In this document: piece after piece, positions 6,754 through 12,238 of the stretch
Position numbering within the stretch: position 1 is the first letter of the stretch
Layout: every line of letters starts with the position of its first letter
Notes under the pieces: model-generated
Seen by the model: only the letters and a program-made list of their open reading frames with translations
What the model was told of the DNA's origin: nothing
Databases searched by the model: none
Origin: Planctomycetales bacterium
GTDB lineage: Bacteria; Planctomycetota; Phycisphaerae; SM23-33
DNA: 12,238 bases
NCBI GenBank assembly: GCA_030592655.1
Contig: JAUVIQ010000075.1
Location: 1-12,238, forward strand
Direction of reading: 5' to 3'
Position numbers and translations under genes: made by a program

Positions 6754-6842
6754 CTACTTGCCGCAACCCTTGGTGCAGGTGGAGGGAGACCTACACCGTT
6801 ATTGGGTGCAGCGGACATTTGGACCGTAACGTCTGTCCGACT
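6706..6842 (-). ncRNA. Unrecognised structured RNA with twin CUCCCUCC loops
   Basis: No known family is recognised. On the minus strand four elements follow each other. First is a 5' hairpin CGGACA/UGUCCG (6812-6839) with an inner GAC/GUC pair. Second is a long-range stem of CCGC...ACCC (6804-6814) with GGGU...GCGG (6761-6769). Third, inside it, is a 9-bp hairpin GGUGUAGGU/ACCUGCACC (6772-6797) with loop CUCCCUCC. Fourth is a terminator hairpin with the same C-rich loop and ten U. Both C-loop hairpins contain pairs that are G-U on the minus strand but C-A on the plus strand, which points to the minus strand being the RNA. An extended -10 (TGGGATAAT) lies just upstream, giving about 137 nt. 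It may be an independent small RNA or a leuD leader with attenuator. Confidence 0.5.
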
Positions 6843-6848
6843 TTTCCG

Positions 6849-6857
6849 ATTATCCCA
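6849..6857 (-). promoter_or_regulatory. Possible extended -10 promoter of the structured RNA
   Basis: TGGGATAAT on the minus strand combines a TGn extension with GATAAT, 5 of 6 bases of the -10 consensus. The expected start would be near 6842, a few bases before the 5' hairpin. There is no good -35 box at the usual distance, which is tolerated for extended -10 promoters. Confidence 0.3.
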
Positions 6858-6998
6858 CTATTACTACGCTTTTTCTCGGCAAAATTAAAGGAAATTCTTG
6901 AGAAAAATTTTCGCCTCGCACATCTCCTCTATTAATTTTAATGATTTCACCGGTTTATAGTTCCGCCCTTCAGCCCATATTTATTCGTTCACTTGCTG

Positions 6999-7856
6999 TC
7001 AACTGCATCCCAGCGATGCACCACAGTTAAAGCACTTGTAACAGTTTCCGTTTCGCACGGTAATCGCTCCGCACACATCGCATGGCGGAGCGTCTTCCTG
7101 GAAATGCGAGAACTGCTGATCGATACGATTGATGGGCTGAACCGTCTGCACTTCCTTGAGTCCAGTCGTTGCGGCATCGTCCGAATCGCGGTCGGTTCCG
7201 CCGTTTCCGCCATCACCGCCTGTAAGTAAAACGGCGCCGGAGGCCGGTACATCCTTGCTGCCGGTCCGGCCGGCGCCTCGCATCCCGGGGGCCGAATCAT
7301 CCCTGCTGCCACCCGCAGAAACCGGAACAGTTGACCCGCCGCGACCTGCCGTGCGACCCGCCGCAGTAGTCATACCGGTTTGGTTCAAAAAGTTTATGTC
7401 CAACCAGCGGAATATGTAATCAACGATACTCTTGGCGAACGGGATGTCCGGATTTGCGGTCATCCCGCCCGGCTCGAAACGCTGGTGCGAGAATTTTCTT
7501 GTCAAAGCCTCCAACGGGACGCCGTACTGGAGGCACAGACTGATAGATGTGGCGAAGGCGTCCATCATTCCACCGACGGTCGAACCTTCCTTGGCCATTG
7601 TGATAAACACCTCGCCCGGTTCACCGTCATCGTGCAGACCGACGGTTATATACCCCTCGTGTCCGCCGACCTCGAACTTGTGAGTCAGCGACTGGCGAGT
7701 CGCCGGAAGGCGTCGCCGGCGGGGTATTGGCTTGGACGAAGAATCTTCGGTTTTGGTTTTTTCAGGCTCCTCGACCTCGTCGTCGTCTTTTTTCAGATTC
7801 AGCGGCTGGGAAACCTTCGACCCGTCGCGATAGATAGCAACGGCCTTGAGACCCAT
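6999..7856 (-). CDS. nrdJ: B12-dependent ribonucleotide reductase, C-terminal part
   Basis: This is the continuation of the catalytic gene after an in-frame TGA. In whole NrdJ proteins the segment MGLKAVAIYRDGSKVSQPLN is internal and is preceded by a SW-K stretch; here the codons for WK directly follow the TGA. Next come a charged linker, a TSCPD domain at about 55-125 (GGHEGYITVGLHDDGEPGEVF, then MMDAFATSISLCLQYG), and a long Gly/Ser/Thr-rich linker at about 160-240. The Cys-rich tail has Cys259, 262, 272, 275, 278 and 284, expected to bind zinc or re-reduce the active site. The ATG at 7854-7856 has no separate ribosome site with proper spacing. The part is therefore made by read-through, by re-initiation, or the stop is an assembly error. 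Confidence 0.85.
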   Translation of the reverse strand: MGLKAVAIYRDGSKVSQPLNLKKDDDEVEEPEKTKTEDSSSKPIPRRRRLPATRQSLTHKFEVGGHEGYITVGLHDDGEPGEVFITMAKEGSTVGGMMDAFATSISLCLQYGVPLEALTRKFSHQRFEPGGMTANPDIPFAKSIVDYIFRWLDINFLNQTGMTTAAGRTAGRGGSTVPVSAGGSRDDSAPGMRGAGRTGSKDVPASGAVLLTGGDGGNGGTDRDSDDAATTGLKEVQTVQPINRIDQQFSHFQEDAPPCDVCGAITVRNGNCYKCFNCGASLGCS

Positions 7857-7862
7857 CTTCCA

Positions 7863-10019
7863 TCAGCTGATGAAAGCATCGGAAATATCGTCTATGGTTG
7901 AGTCCTTGGGCATATTGACGGTTTTTGAGATTGCCCCGGACAGGAAAGGCTGGACCGCCGCCATCATTCGCAGGTGTCCGGTGTAGTGAATGGATCGGTT
8001 GCCGTTGACCGGTTTGAAGGCACAATCGAATATCGCCAGATGTTCTTCAACCAGGTCAGGCGCCCCTTCAATTGTGTCGTTCTCTTCGATGTGCTGGAGT
8101 ATCAGCCCGATCTGCTCCTTACTGTACTCAAGCCTCTCCAGCGCCAGCGGGACGGTCTGGTTGACGAGTTTGAACATTCCCCCGCCAGCCAGCATCTTGT
8201 ACTTTACCAGCGCGATGTCAGGCTCGATACCGGTAGTGTCGCAGTCCATCAGGAACCCGATCGTCCCGGTCGGCGCAAGCAATGTAGCCTGTGCATTTCG
8301 GTATCCGCTGGTCAGACCGGCGGCGATTGCTTCGTCCCAACCGCTTCGGGCAGCGTCGATCATCTCGGTCGAGCAGGCGGAGCGGTCGATGTCCTCGACG
8401 GCCTGACGGTGCATCCGCATCACGTTAGTCATCGCTCGGCGGTTAGGGGCGAACTCCGGGAAAGGCCCGATCTGACTGGCAAGTTCGGCGCTGGTGGCGT
8501 ATGCTTCGGCCGTCATTATCGCCGTTATGGCGGCGGCGGCGGCGCGTCCGGGATCGCTGTCGTATGCCCATCCGAGACTCATCAGCAACGCGCCAAGGTT
8601 AGCATAACCAAGCCCCAACGGGCGGAACTCGTGACTGTTGCGGCAAATCTTCTCCGTCGGATAACTGGCGTGATCTATTATCGTCTCCTGGGCGATAATG
8701 AATATCCGGGCGGCGCGACGAAAACCCTCTATATCAAACGAACCGTCCGCACGACGGAACTTCATCAGGTTAAGACTCGCTAAATTGCACGCCGAATCGT
8801 CAAGGAACATATACTCGCTGCAAGGGTTGGAGGCGTTTATCGGGCCGCTGACCGGGCAGGTGTGCCAATTGTTAATTGTCGTGTCATACTGCACGCCCGG
8901 ATCGCCGCAGATGTGACAGCTGGCAGCCATCTTTTCAAGCAACTCGGCTGCACGATGCCGACCCGTTATTTTTTCCGGATCAGTAACAGCATGCGTGCAC
9001 CACTCCCGGTCATTCTGGGCGGAATGGAGAAAATCATCCGTCAAACGGATCGACAGGTTGGCGTTCTGATACATCACCGTCCCATAGGCTTCGCCGTTGT
9101 AATCGCCGTCGTAACCGGCGTCTATAAGCGCCCAGGCCTTCTTTTCTTCTTTGGCTTTGCACTCGATGAATTCGAGAATGTCCGGATGTTCGCATCGGAG
9201 CGATTGCATTTTGGCTGCCCGGCGGGTCTTACCGCCGGACTTGACGACCGCGGCTATCTGGTCGAAGACACGCATGAAACTCAACGGACCGGAAGGAACC
9301 CCGCCGCCGGAAAGTTTCTCCTTGCTCGACCGAAGCGTCGAGAGGTCCGTTCCCGTCCCGGAACCATACTTGAAGAGCATCGCCTCCGAAGCCGCCAGGC
9401 GCATGATGTCTTCCATCGTGTCATCGACGCTCTGGATAAAACAGGCTGAACACTGCGGGTATTTATAACCCTGATGTGTTCTGGACGGCGACTTGCTCTG
9501 CTTGTCCCAATGAAAATTACCTTCGGAACCTTCCACGCCTTTGACGTGAAAAAGCCCGACGTTGAACCACACCGGAGAGTTGAACGCCCCGTACTGATTA
9601 AGGCACAACCAGGACAATTCGTCATAGAAAGCATCAGCGTCTTCTTCGGAAGCGAAGACGCCGTCGTCGCGCGCCCAGTCGGCGATTGTCCGGCTGACAC
9701 GGTAAATCAACTCCCGCACCGACTTTTCACGATCTTCCGTACCCTGCTCGCCGAAGAAATACTTACTGACGACGACGTTCACAGCCAACTGGCTCCACTG
9801 CTCGGGAACCTCCACGTCGTCCTGCTCGAAGATAATTTCTCCGTTTTCGTCCTTGATGACGGCGGAGCGTTTCTCCCAGGTTACCTGTTCGAATAGATCG
9901 ACCCCCTCAGGGCAGAAATGCCTTTCGACCCGAAGCCCGTCCGGTGCATCCCTGATCACCTCTGTCTCACCAACACCGTCCTGATCCGTCAATACCGGAG
10001 AAGAAGAATGAACTGTCAT
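7863..10019 (-). CDS. nrdJ: B12-dependent (class II) ribonucleotide reductase, catalytic part
   Basis: It reduces ribonucleotides to deoxyribonucleotides using adenosylcobalamin. Visible blocks in the 718-residue part are an N-terminal WEKRSAVIKDENGEIIFEQ segment, NSPVWFNVG, QCSACFIQSVDD with active-site Cys193, KYGSGTGTDLS, GGKTRRAAKM, and the radical-site motif NPCSEY at 398-403 (Cys400, Glu402). The loop APTGTIGFLMDCDTTGIEPD comes later. The frame ends with SKTVNMPKDSTIDDISDAFIS and a TGA, where the family normally continues into the part at 6999-7856. I chose the ATG at 10017-10019 with AGAGG 6-8 nt upstream. The open frame to 10178 begins with a GTG and an unrelated extension. Two NrdR-type boxes about 230-280 bp upstream suggest NrdR control, with a leader of about 220 nt. 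Confidence 0.95.
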   Translation of the reverse strand: MTVHSSSPVLTDQDGVGETEVIRDAPDGLRVERHFCPEGVDLFEQVTWEKRSAVIKDENGEIIFEQDDVEVPEQWSQLAVNVVVSKYFFGEQGTEDREKSVRELIYRVSRTIADWARDDGVFASEEDADAFYDELSWLCLNQYGAFNSPVWFNVGLFHVKGVEGSEGNFHWDKQSKSPSRTHQGYKYPQCSACFIQSVDDTMEDIMRLAASEAMLFKYGSGTGTDLSTLRSSKEKLSGGGVPSGPLSFMRVFDQIAAVVKSGGKTRRAAKMQSLRCEHPDILEFIECKAKEEKKAWALIDAGYDGDYNGEAYGTVMYQNANLSIRLTDDFLHSAQNDREWCTHAVTDPEKITGRHRAAELLEKMAASCHICGDPGVQYDTTINNWHTCPVSGPINASNPCSEYMFLDDSACNLASLNLMKFRRADGSFDIEGFRRAARIFIIAQETIIDHASYPTEKICRNSHEFRPLGLGYANLGALLMSLGWAYDSDPGRAAAAAITAIMTAEAYATSAELASQIGPFPEFAPNRRAMTNVMRMHRQAVEDIDRSACSTEMIDAARSGWDEAIAAGLTSGYRNAQATLLAPTGTIGFLMDCDTTGIEPDIALVKYKMLAGGGMFKLVNQTVPLALERLEYSKEQIGLILQHIEENDTIEGAPDLVEEHLAIFDCAFKPVNGNRSIHYTGHLRMMAAVQPFLSGAISKTVNMPKDSTIDDISDAFIS

Positions 10020-10249
10020 CAGATACCTCTTACTGCTCGCACTATAAAAGAATGAATGAAACGACCACACCGACGAAACAACTCCGACCTGATAAAGATT
10101 TGAGTCCCGCCGTTGCACATGCGAGACACAATCCACCACTGACCAACTGGCCGATTTCAAGCCCCGCAAGAATTCCACTCATCGAAGGCCCAGAAACAGG
10201 ATCGGTAAGAGGCCATGCGATACCGCATCACCCCTCAACTATCAAGGAT
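10020..10249 (-). other. Long nrdJ leader without recognised gene
   Basis: This stretch between the proposed promoter and the nrdJ start has no convincing gene. A small hairpin (ATGCG-CGCAT, 10215-10228) would lie near the 5' end of the transcript. I looked for the cobalamin riboswitch B12 box and did not find it. A TATAGT (10041-10046 area) just before the ribosome site could be a second -10 box but lacks a -35 partner. Confidence 0.4.
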
Positions 10250-10297
10250 ACCCTATATATTGAGGTGGTCAAGCACAAATTAATCAAAATATAGTAG
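10245..10297 (-). promoter_or_regulatory. nrdJ promoter with tandem NrdR boxes
   Basis: Two 16-bp sites resemble the NrdR consensus acaCwAtATaTwGtgt: ACCCTATATATTGAGG (10250-10265) and AATCAAAATATAGTAG (10282-10297). Their equivalent bases are exactly 32 bp apart, about three helical turns, the usual NrdR pairing. On the minus strand TTGACC (10267-10272) and TATCCT (10245-10250) are 16 bp apart and could be the -35 and -10. Box 1 then fills the spacer and box 2 lies just upstream. The NrdR repressor binds such pairs when dATP is high. Confidence 0.7.
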
Positions 10298-10581
10298 TTT
10301 TTTGTAACCGACTGTTCTAAAAGGAGTTTCTATCGATAATTTTTTTACCCAACAGGAAACAACACCCAATATCAGTGTCCTGAAGGCATATTCACCACCA
10401 CATCTTGGATTCCGTCTCTCCTGATGGCTACAGGTTGTGGAAAACCTGTTGGAATCTGTTGGCAATTTACTCCCCGTTATAGAATTGACGGTGAACCAAA
10501 CAGAAACCGTCTTCCGAAAGCGCTATTCCGGGCGAAAGACCCGCTTGCCCGGATATTGCTCTTCGGTGCGCCTCCGGCGTT

Positions 10582-10632
10582 ACCACAGAGATCGCAGGCG
10601 GCCCCAAGGGGCGCGCCTGCGTCCTCTGCGGT
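10582..10632. repeat. Long near-perfect palindrome (ACCRCAGAG type)
   Basis: The arms are ACC-A-CAGAG-AT-CGCAGGCG-GCCCC and GGGGC-G-CGCCTGCG-TC-CTCTG-C-GGT, with a 2-nt turn at 10606-10607. Only two mismatch positions, one dinucleotide pair and one bulge interrupt about 21 paired bases. The outer part resembles the CTCTGCGGTTAAT-type dispersed repeat that I associate with planctomycete and related genomes. No T-run follows, so termination is not indicated. Confidence 0.75.
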
Positions 10633-10643
10633 TAATGAAAAAT

Positions 10644-10681
10644 GCGGGCCAAAAAAAAACGCGACATATTTTTTGTCCCGC
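10644..10681. repeat. Inverted repeat with A/T-run arms
   Basis: GCGGG-C-CAAAAAA (from 10644) pairs with TTTTTTG-T-CCCGC (to 10681) around a loop of about 12 nt. On the minus strand the stem is followed by ATTTTT, so it could end leftward transcripts coming past the small plus-strand gene. On the plus strand no T-run follows. Confidence 0.5.
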
Positions 10682-10774
10682 TCGAATGTAAATCGTAGTG
10701 TTACGTTAGAACCAGCACGGGTCCGTTGCCGCGATATTCCGCCGACGGACCTGAAAGGCTGCGGAGGGTTTGCC

Positions 10775-10963
10775 ATGCGGTATCGAGTACATTATTGCCT
10801 TGAGAACGATCGTCTGACGACTGAAGTGGAGGCTGCTTCGCCCCACGAAGCCGTTGTCAAGTTCCGCCACACTCGCCCGGACAGCGAAGCCCGTGGTCGG
10901 CGAGGCTCGGAAGTCCTCAGTATCACGCCGGTAGAGACGCACAACGCGACCAGTTACGCCTGA
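10775..10963 (+). CDS. Small hypothetical protein, 62 aa
   Basis: This is the only plus-strand gene I accept. The ATG at 10775-10777 has GGAGG 7 nt upstream, the strongest ribosome site in the window. The protein begins MRYRVHYCLENDRLTTEVEA, two likely beta strands. It continues with SPHEAVVKFRHTRPD, a probable helix, then a basic turn RGRRG and a last strand EVLSITPVE. The pattern is a compact alpha/beta fold like small proteins with a 'SPxEAVxKF' segment; I cannot name the family. It is convergent with the gene at 11017 and separated from it by a hairpin. An in-frame extension upstream to 10424 runs through palindromic repeats and is not accepted. Confidence 0.7.
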   Translation: MRYRVHYCLENDRLTTEVEAASPHEAVVKFRHTRPDSEARGRRGSEVLSITPVETHNATSYA

Positions 10964-10971
10964 CGGCAGGA

Positions 10972-10990
10972 TGGTCGCAATTTGCGACCA
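10972..10990. terminator. Hairpin between convergent genes
   Basis: TGGTCGC and GCGACCA form a perfect 7-bp stem with loop AATTT, 8 bp after the stop of the small plus-strand gene and 26 bp beyond the stop of the minus-strand gene. No T-run follows on either strand, so it is only a possible bidirectional terminator. Confidence 0.4.
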
Positions 10991-11016
10991 CCTCAATAAA
11001 GTTTCGGGGCTGAAGT

Positions 11017-11211
11017 TTATAATACCCCGATAATCCCGCAGATAATGAGAAAGCCGATCCACGCGCCGAAGATGGCTGCTACGGCGAGATATTTCCACGG
11101 GCGCGGATTGCCACTGCGGTCGGGGATGCCGTCGATTGCATCGACGGGATGGGGGTAATTCGTCTTGTCGGTCTTTTGCGATGTGCCGGAGTTTTTCGTG
11201 TTTGCGGGCAT
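11017..11211 (-). CDS. Small single-helix membrane protein, 64 aa
   Basis: The first 38 residues are polar and rich in Lys, Asn, Asp and Pro. Residues about 41-63 (LAVAAIFGAWIGFLIICGII) form one membrane helix that reaches the C-terminus, so the protein is probably a tail-anchored or N-in/out single-pass protein. It starts 3 bp after the stop of the Minf_1886-family gene, with only a weak GGAAATAA upstream, and probably relies on translational coupling. Function unknown; it is most likely the last gene of the metG operon. Confidence 0.7.
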   Translation of the reverse strand: MPANTKNSGTSQKTDKTNYPHPVDAIDGIPDRSGNPRPWKYLAVAAIFGAWIGFLIICGIIGVL

Positions 11212-11214
11212 TGG

Positions 11215-11610
11215 TCAGTTATTTCCATGGAATACTTCGTCAGACCCGAAGGCCAGGGTGAAATCGTACACGTTTCGGAAGTCGTCGATACTGTCCGTGT
11301 CGCTTTTGTTCATCAGCCCGTTGTCGGTCAGCAGATAAACCATATTCCCGAAGTCCATCGTCTCGCGGATACCCCATCGTCCCAGCACGGTCGGCGCAAG
11401 TAAGCCCCACCGCTCCAGCGCCTCGTCGCGGAGCGCCCGGCAGAGCTGCCCGCCCGTTACGTGGTGCGGATCTTCCTCATCGACTTGATCGCCATGGAAT
11501 TCCTTCACCGCTCGCGCCAAACCGTCGTGAAGAAAGGCAAACGCCTCACGCGGATAACGCCCGTCGCTACGGACAACATCTTCAAATACCTTTTCAGGTT
11601 TCTCGCTCAT
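11215..11610 (-). CDS. Minf_1886 family protein (PVC-group conserved)
   Basis: The 131-residue protein matches the pattern of the Minf_1886 family (as I recall, TIGR04138), a small conserved protein of Planctomycetes and Verrucomicrobia with no known function. Conserved stretches are FEDVVRSDGRYPREAFAFL at about 9-27, HHVTGGQLCRALRDEALERWG near 49-69, VLGRWGIRETMDFGNMVYLL near 74-93, and DDFRNVYDFTLAF near 109-121. Its ATG overlaps the metG stop codon in an ATGA arrangement, so it is translationally coupled to metG. It is a taxonomic marker for this window rather than a functional clue. Confidence 0.88.
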   Translation of the reverse strand: MSEKPEKVFEDVVRSDGRYPREAFAFLHDGLARAVKEFHGDQVDEEDPHHVTGGQLCRALRDEALERWGLLAPTVLGRWGIRETMDFGNMVYLLTDNGLMNKSDTDSIDDFRNVYDFTLAFGSDEVFHGNN

Positions 11611-12238
11611 TGGTCCAAAAGTTTCCTCGGGAACAACGGGTCGGATTTGACCGTTTTTGTTCCCGGTTCAATCAGCCCGAAGCGTCCCCGCTCGCTCAAC
11701 GTCCTGTCGGACCCGACGGAGACGCCCAAATGCGCCAGGCCCTCTGCCGCCTTTTCCGGCATGAACGGTTCGAGGTAACTAAACACTATCCTGACGGCTT
11801 CGGCGCAGGTGTAAAGTATCGTCCCCAGACGCTCTCGCTTCGACGGGTCTTTTGCCAGTTTGAACGGTTCGGTCGCGTCGATGTAACGGTTCGTCGCCGA
11901 GGCGAGTTCCAGGGCAGCGCCGATGTACTCGCTGAATCGGTAACGGGACATCATCTCCGGCGACTCGTTCCCAAGCCGCTTTATCGACTCGGCGAGAAAG
12001 TCGGCTTCGACGTTTTCCAATGTCCGCTGTTGCGGCTGGGGCACGATGCCGTCGAAATACCGTCCAATCATATTGACCGTCCGGCTAAGCAGATTTCCCA
12101 CGTCGTTCGCCAGTTCCGTATTATAACGTCTCCCGAAGGCTTCGCGTGAGAAATCGCCGTCGGCTCCGAACGTAATCTCTCGCAGCAGGAAGTACCGAAA
12201 CGCGTCGCGGGAGTACTCTTCGCAAATATCGCTGATGG
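11607..12238 (-). CDS. metG: Methionyl-tRNA synthetase, C-terminal part (cut by window end)
   Basis: The frame is open to the right edge, so the catalytic domain and KMSKS loop lie outside. The visible 209 residues begin in the block after KMSKS (EEYSRDAFRYFLLREITFG, then DGDFSREAFGRRYNTELAND). They continue through the anticodon-binding helical bundle (VGNLLSRTVNMIGRYFDG, ALELASATNRYIDATEPF, RIVFSYLEPFMP). They end with DPLFPRKLLDQ and TGA. The protein stops right after the LFPR motif, so it lacks the C-terminal EMAP-like tRNA-binding domain found in many bacterial MetRS. The stop overlaps the start of the next gene by 4 bp. Confidence 0.95.
   Translation of the reverse strand, partial: ISDICEEYSRDAFRYFLLREITFGADGDFSREAFGRRYNTELANDVGNLLSRTVNMIGRYFDGIVPQPQQRTLENVEADFLAESIKRLGNESPEMMSRYRFSEYIGAALELASATNRYIDATEPFKLAKDPSKRERLGTILYTCAEAVRIVFSYLEPFMPEKAAEGLAHLGVSVGSDRTLSERGRFGLIEPGTKTVKSDPLFPRKLLDQ

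Larger units (their letters stand above)
10298..10774. other. Hairpin-rich intergenic region
   Basis: No gene is supported here. The first 130 bp are AT-rich and featureless. Then four inverted repeats follow within 250 bp: 10430-10449 (ACAGGTT/AACCTGT), 10527-10553 (TCCGGGC/GCCCGGA), 10582-10632 and 10644-10681. Open frames across it on either strand lack ribosome sites and read through the repeats. The last 90 bp should hold the promoter of the plus-strand gene at 10775; TTGTCC near 10674 with a weak -10 17 bp on is a poor candidate. Confidence 0.5.

Noticed and set aside
6706..6842. T-box, cobalamin riboswitch or SRP RNA as identity of the structured RNA
   Set aside because: The T-box GGGTGGNACCGCG sequence, the B12 box and the SRP apical GGAAGGAAGCAG are all absent.
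7863..7865. Selenocysteine at the nrdJ TGA
   Set aside because: No evident SECIS-like hairpin directly after the codon, and the position is not a catalytic Cys site of the family.
10020..10178. N-terminal extension of nrdJ to a GTG at 10178
   Set aside because: No ribosome site and no family similarity; the ATG at 10019 has AGAGG and gives the usual N-terminus.
10436..10444. DnaA-box-like TTTTCCACA (minus strand)
   Set aside because: Only one copy, part of a small hairpin, with no dnaA/dnaN gene or cluster of boxes nearby; not enough for an origin.
10424..10774. Upstream in-frame extension of the 62-aa plus-strand gene
   Set aside because: It reads through palindromic repeats and has no ribosome site; the internal ATG at 10775 has an excellent one.

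Overview
The window looks like a piece of a planctomycete chromosome, most likely Phycisphaerae-like and possibly a metagenome assembly. Three things point there. A Minf_1886-type gene, known mainly from Planctomycetes and Verrucomicrobia, is present. The ribonucleotide reductase is B12-dependent with a TSCPD/Cys-rich tail. Several short dispersed repeats of a kind I associate with such genomes sit between and even inside genes (one strand of one repeat reads HGRDARAT). This placement is inference; no rRNA is present.

Almost all genes are on the minus strand, so transcription runs right to left. From the right edge: the 3' part of metG (methionyl-tRNA synthetase, cut by the window end) overlaps a Minf_1886-family gene by 4 bp, followed 3 bp later by a small one-helix membrane protein gene. 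A lone plus-strand 62-aa gene with a strong Shine-Dalgarno sequence lies next to them. A hairpin-rich 480-bp region separates it from the nrdJ control region, which carries two NrdR-type boxes exactly 32 bp apart around a promoter. nrdJ (B12-dependent ribonucleotide reductase) is split by one in-frame TGA into a 718-aa catalytic part and a 285-aa C-terminal part.

Between nrdJ and leuD are 362 bp that appear to hold an unrecognised structured RNA of about 137 nt on the minus strand. It has an extended -10 box, a 5' hairpin, a stem enclosing a 9-bp hairpin, and a terminator hairpin ending in ten U. The last two hairpins share the loop CUCCCUCC, which is anti-Shine-Dalgarno-like. Then comes a tight cluster: leuD (isopropylmalate dehydratase small subunit), a DUF167/YggU gene, leuS (leucyl-tRNA synthetase) and a GH130 glycoside phosphorylase. 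Each junction in this cluster is filled with short repeats, and leuS itself carries two in-frame repeat insertions.

Downstream of the GH130 gene lies a short remnant resembling a second leuS 3' end. It is followed by a lipoprotein gene with a clear terminator and a four-helix membrane protein gene.

The best candidates for something new are the twin C-loop RNA upstream of leuD, the in-frame stop in nrdJ, the six-frame-open heptanucleotide repeat inside leuS, and the second leuS tail.
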